Shown one piece after another: positions 16,041 through 20,354 of a stretch of 20,354 nucleotides of DNA. The notes beneath the pieces are model-generated. The model was not told where the DNA came from and ran no database searches. It was given only the letters and a program-made list of their open reading frames with translations. Every line of letters starts with the position of its first letter. Position 1 is the stretch's first letter. The position numbers and the translations under genes were made by a program. Source of the DNA: Haplomitrium mnioides (lineage: Eukaryota > Marchantiophyta > Haplomitriopsida > Calobryales); contig JBNGIS010017710.1 in the NCBI GenBank assembly GCA_049999725.1, positions 1-20,354 of the forward strand, in the 5' to 3' direction.

Positions 16041-17445
16041 AATCATTTCGAGTTGATGCATAGGCAATCTCAGGGCGCAAGGCGACTGCACACGAAGGGG
16101 ATTGCAACGAGGAGGGCTGGAGTAGGAATTCAATGAGAAGACCACGTGAAGCGGGTGTACTAGCTCCAAGGAGGCCGGGGGATTCAGAGGAGAACTAGAG
16201 GGGTGTTGAGGATTGCAGAGTGAGGAGCTCTGAATGCTCGGGCGATCTAAGTGACCTCATCCTTGCAGGTGGACCAGGGCGGAGGTGTACCGATACGGGG
16301 TCTCGAAGGGATTATGGCTGGCTAAAACTTCAAGAGAGGCCACCATGGGAGGACTTGGAGTTGTCTCTGCCATTCCTTGTGTGTGAGTATCAACCTAGAG
16401 TGTTCGGAGTACACTTTGGTGTAATTCCTAAGTGGAGCTGAGAGCGGGGGGGGGGAGCTGCGTTAGTGCCCGCGCATTGCGTAGTAAGACTCGTCGAGGC
16501 TTGGGGTGGAGTGGGCTACCTGCAATTGGGAAAGTTGTCTTCCAAAGGTGGAAGTCAAAGAAACTCTCTTCCTTGCTTGAGGAAGTAAAAGCAGGGTTTC
16601 TTGCGAGGGAAGTTAAAAAACTATCTAGAGAGGAGGGTGTGTGGGTGGCTGTTGGCTGCAAGCTATAAGGCAACAAAGACTCATAAGGGAAGTAACAGTT
16701 GGTGGAAATCCATGGGGCCTTCAAGGACTTTGTTTCTCTTGCATATATTGTATAAATTGTTTGTTCATATATGTGTAGATTAGATTTACATTCTGCATTG
16801 TGTTCTAGAGTTTTATTAGCTTAGAAGACATCAAGATAGTTGAGCAGACCGTGGGAACATCCTTGAAGGGGGAGTCCAATCCCTTGACACCATTCTGGTA
16901 TCCTGGAGGTAAATGCTCTCTGTTCTGATTCTGTTGCATAGATTAGGACTTAGTGCATTCTAGGATGGTTAGGAATATCTGGACCAGTTCTATGACCACC
17001 CTGAGAGGGGGAGTCCATACCTCTGATAGTGTTCAGTTGTGCAGGTCACCAGCACCATTTCTGCCCCAAGCACAAATAAAGTGGCAGGACCTAAGTCATT
17101 AGGTCCTTTGAATAAAGTGCAAGAATTACACACAGATCAGTTGGGGGTATGAATGTGGACTTGGAGGTTGCATGAATGTCTGACTTGAGTGCCACCAAAA
17201 GAGAGTGAGTGGTGTGTTAAAGGATGGGAAGGAAAGGGAGAATCTTTAGAGCCTGAAAGTGGTAACTGGCAAGGGGCCATCTCAGAAAAGAACCTGAAAG
17301 CCTGTAATCCATTCTCCTCTGTGCTCAAAGCGGGACTTGAAAAGGTTAAGGCCCGAGACATGAATTTTTTGGCGCTAGAAGGAGGGCGTGAAGGAGGGTG
17401 TGAAGGAGGGCCTGCACAATTGAACACTACTAGAGGTCTGGACTT
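16041..17445. other. Spacer between inverted LTRs
   Basis: About 1.4 kb with no convincing gene. It starts GC-rich and becomes balanced after about 16640. Two diverged direct repeats containing GGGGGAGTCCA lie at about 16855-16912 and 16995-17051. The stretch 17013-17047 is also matched in inverted orientation at 17405-17439 (30 of 35 bases). A GGAGGG[CT][GC]TGAA micro-repeat occurs at 17383-17412. It may be leader sequence of the left retrotransposon or target DNA of the right one. Confidence 0.6.
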
Positions 17446-19718
17446 TGAAGGCCAACGATGTATACCCCTCACAAGCGCTGATCCCCCAAGCCCGATCCGA
17501 TGAATAGTCATTATAGCTGTTGAGCTCGAAGTGGGAGAAGGCGACGCGTGGCTCCTCGTTAGTTAATCCAGTTACTCCGAAAAAGGAAATCGAGCTGCGT
17601 GTCCCTTTAGTTGATCGAGAAAGACAAGTACAACAGTAATCTCACGGGAAATCCAAGGAATCTTGCGAGAAGAGATTCCACAAATTCTCGCAGAACCAAG
17701 TCCGAAGGGGTTCTTAGGAATCGAGTTCCAAAGTGCCCCACGGAACCCCGTCTACGGAAACTCCATAGATTCCCCCGCAGATCCCACTTTGTTCTCCTTG
17801 CGCCACGTCGTCCGTTGCACCGTCGTCCAACGCCGTCCCGCAAGGGGGTAGGTTGACCGTCGCGATGACCGCTCCTTCCGCAGTTGACCCGCACGTTGTC
17901 CGAGGTCCGATGAACTCTTCTCCTTGTGCCACGTGTCCCGTGAGTTGCTTCGGGGTCCTTGGAGTCGCCACGTCCTCCGAAAGGCGCCGTCCGACACCGC
18001 CCCGCAAAGGGGTAGGCGGACCGTCGGCTAACTTCCTTCCAAGGTTGACCCATGGAACCCCCTGCATGCTTCCCAATGCGCCACGTTGTCCGAAGGCCGC
18101 CGTCCAATGCCGCCCCGCAAAGGGGTAGGCAGACCATCGCGCGGACCCTTCTTCAAAGTTGACCATCGGAAAACCTACCAAGTTTCTCAGCGTGCCACGT
18201 TTCCGAAGCCCTTCCGCGGACTCCATGCGCTTGTCACGTCATCCGAAGAGCCGCTCCGAACTTACCCCGCTTGCCGAATAAGAATTGTGCTGATGTCGTT
18301 GTTTCGTCGTACCTTCGAAGTAAGAACTATGCGTGTGCTTGAGGCTCTCTTCATTAACATTTCCAAAAGCTTGATATAAGAACTACAAGGCCTTTTCAAA
18401 CTGTTTGCCCCTTTTGAACTTTCGGATGCCAGACGCACCCCATCGAACTTTCACCCTTAAAGATGCAGATCGGCGTTGAATCTCCCTTTCGGCACCGCTT
18501 GCTCCTTCGTCAGTCGTATTGGCGTTAGATTGATTTTCCGACTGCCCTCATCCTGCTACCCGATTCACCGATATATCATCTTTTTGGAGTACCCCTCGTT
18601 TCCCCCCATCGGATAGGCGCCATATTGCCATTCTGCCTCAGCCTTCTTCCCGTTGGACAGTTTGCAATGGATCGCCGTTTCACTACTACCGCGTATCATT
18701 GAATCGGATCGCCGACAAGTCGCCTTTTCGCCTTCACTTGCTCTTATTTGGCCCGCTCAATGATTTGTCCCCCTTTCGGCTCTCCTCTGTTTTCCTCTTG
18801 ACGGATACGCGCTAAGTTGCCCCTTCGGCTTCCCCGCTCCTCTTCTGCTCGGATCTCCGATGTCTCATCCTTCCGACACTCTCTCGTTTTCTTTCAGCCA
18901 GACCCCCAATAAGTCGTTGTTTCGGGCCCTCTTCCTTGCTCCCCGGTTGGATTCCTCGCGGATCCCTGTTAACCGGGGTCCCTACGTCGTAAGACGGATC
19001 GAAACCCCGCTAAGTGGGATCCCCACTTAGGAAGGCGCCTTTCCACAGATTCTTGGGCCTCCTGGTGCCGCCACGTCATCCGTGGAATCTCGCAAAGTGC
19101 TTCGGAGACGCCACGTTTCTGTGGAATCTCGCGGGGCCTTCCGGGGATTCCACACTTCCGCAAAGATTTGCGGACTCGAATGGAAGAGTTCGATCGGCCT
19201 TGCAGGGCGCGCTCTTGCTTACGGGATCGAGGCGTCCCTCTTCCCTAGCCTTGCTCGCCCTTGTGACAATCTCACCATCTCATTTTCCTCCTTGATCCTT
19301 GCTTCTCGATTTGTGGCCGCCGTAGGACCCTCACGATCTGACTTTCTTTGGAATGCCTTTGGATTTTGTTATTGTGGATCCATTCTTCTTCCTCTTGCGA
19401 TCGCTTCGCCATAGGTGGTCGCTCTCTTCCTTCTCCCCAAGCTTCGATCCCCGCATTCTCCTAAGGCCTACAGATTCTCGTTGGCCTACTTTGAATTTTG
19501 AAAGGTGGTCCCTCCTCTAGTTGGCGATCCCAATTCCCTCCTCATCTCTTCCACCATGATCTTGTTTCCCTCCCAAGACTCATGCGCCCTGCTCTTAATA
19601 GCTGTTTGAGGGTAATCCATGGCTCTTGAGAGGTCTTCACACTTTCCAAGGGTTATTGTGTCGCTAATGCTCCCAAATTCCTGAATTCTGCTTGAATGCT
19701 CCAAACCACCAGCTGACA
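17446..19718 (-). repeat. GC-rich LTR, right copy (3' LTR of a minus-strand gypsy element)
   Basis: On the minus strand it starts TGTCAGCT at 19718 and ends CTTCA at 17446, about 2.27 kb. It is preceded, in its own orientation, by an AAAGGGGAG tract and then by integrase coding sequence, so it is a 3' LTR. It pairs with the left LTR in opposite orientation. Over the first 230 bases I count roughly one difference per twelve bases between the arms. Confidence 0.85.
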
Positions 19719-19721
19719 TAA

Positions 19722-19731
19722 CTCCCCTTTC
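19722..19731 (-). other. Polypurine tract of the right gypsy element
   Basis: GAAAGGGGAG on the minus strand, separated by three bases (TTA) from the TG of the LTR. It is the expected position for the plus-strand primer. Confidence 0.75.
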
Positions 19732-19886
19732 AAGTGTGATGCGTCCCCACGAACACACTTCTTCTCCCTCAGTTTTTTGGTGCCTCTGTTGCTGGTCGAT
19801 GGCTCGAACTCTGTAACTCCTGCAAAAATAGCCCTACAAAACACCCCCACACAAAACTCACACGCACACGTCCACATATAGTTAAC
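19732..19886 (-). other. Region between pol and 3' LTR of the right element
   Basis: About 155 bases of minus-strand sequence between the pol stop and the polypurine tract. An open frame here (about 19653-19877) runs on into the LTR and has no recognisable domain, so it is probably not coding. Confidence 0.6.
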
Positions 19887-20219
19887 TTACCTGTGCTGGC
19901 TGGACACCCTCGATGGGGTCACAATTGGGCCCTCTTCCGGTTCCTCCTGATTTTCGTACCTCTTCAGCCTGTCAAAGTGCACCCTATTGGCAAACTTGTG
20001 CCTCTTCAACGTCTCCAGCTTTGATGACCCATTCATATGGATCTTCTTTAGAATGAATGACCCCATCCATCTTGTGTGCAATTTTCCAAGGAAATGCAAA
20101 AACTTGTTGTCATATAACAGCACCACGATTCCCTCCTGGAGGTCAGCTGGTTTGAGCTTCTTGTCATTATGTTTCTTCCTCAAATAGCCGCTACTTTGAA
20201 CCAAGAACAGGCTACTCAA
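19887..20219 (-). pseudogene. pol: Ty3/gypsy integrase C-terminal fragment
   Basis: A minus-strand frame: LKPADLQEGIVVLLYDNKFL, then FLGKLHTRWMGSFILKKI and NRVHFDRLKRYENQ, ending with an acidic tail and a stop. G..V.LY....K..GKL..RW.GPF.....G...L......F.VN..RLK.Y is the typical C-terminal integrase pattern of plant non-chromodomain gypsy elements. No chromodomain follows. Upstream of about 20220 the frame dissolves into A/T-rich sequence, so the fragment is truncated or interrupted there and the rest of pol is outside the window or lost. Confidence 0.82.
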
Positions 20220-20354
20220 AACAAGAACTTTTTTTTTGGGAAAAATTGTGAGTTTTCATATCAAAAAAATAAAAAACGAGGTTAATTTTTAAAAACAAAA
20301 AGTACATGAGTTTTTTGGGTTTTTTTTTGGTCATTTCAGCAACCATAATAGAGC
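20220..20354. other. A/T homopolymer-rich tail of window
   Basis: Several runs of T or A (for example at 20230-20238 and 20320-20328) with no gene. It interrupts the expected upstream integrase sequence and may be an insertion or decayed DNA. Confidence 0.5.

Noticed and set aside
16896-16909. TGGTATCCTGGAGG as a primer site for the left long-LTR element
   Set aside because: Only the first seven bases match the iMet site and it is over 850 bases from the LTR end as judged from the arms. Chance is likely.
1-20354. Terminal inverted repeats of a transposon enclosing genes A and B
   Set aside because: None was recognised by eye. The left end may be before position 1 and the right end beyond the nested LTR elements.

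Overview
The window looks like nuclear DNA of a land plant with a large, repeat-rich genome. Evidence is a chromodomain-bearing Ty3/gypsy retrotransposon with a primer site close to plant initiator-Met tRNA, a second gypsy family with LTRs of about 2.3 kb, GT-AG introns, and layered nested insertions. The style of the elements suggests a fern, lycophyte, moss or gymnosperm more than a small-genome angiosperm, but nothing here fixes the lineage. I found no intact host gene, tRNA, rRNA or CRISPR array. Every coding region is broken by stops or frameshifts.

Layout. 1-792: a (TA)20 run and unassigned DNA. 793-1495 and 6994-9696 (minus strand): one split gene, 'gene A', resembling an uncharacterised transposase-like family (recalled as DUF7869-type). 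1496-6993: a complete but dead chromovirus with 501- and 546-bp LTRs and a 5-bp target duplication (CACCA). It sits inside gene A's coding sequence; joining the flanks across it keeps gene A exactly in frame. 9697-10140: a compact divergent promoter with two outward-facing TATA boxes. 10141-13791 (plus strand): 'gene B', a decayed multi-exon gene with a Lys-rich middle and a 3' part resembling a DNA methyltransferase with a DPPY-type motif. Two of its introns carry exact 24-bp tandem arrays built on an 18-bp palindrome. Gene A carries a 30-bp array with the same core, open in its reading frame.

13792-19718: two copies of one GC-rich LTR in opposite orientation, separated by about 1.4 kb, form a 2.25-kb-armed inverted repeat. 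The left copy interrupts gene B. The right copy is the 3' LTR of a minus-strand gypsy element whose integrase C-terminus lies at 19887-20219 and whose body continues past the window.

Main interpretation: genes A and B, transcribed divergently from a shared promoter and marked by related minisatellites, may be the two genes of one old DNA transposon (transposase-like plus methyltransferase-like). It was later used as a landing site by two retrotransposon families. The element's ends were not found, so this remains a hypothesis.
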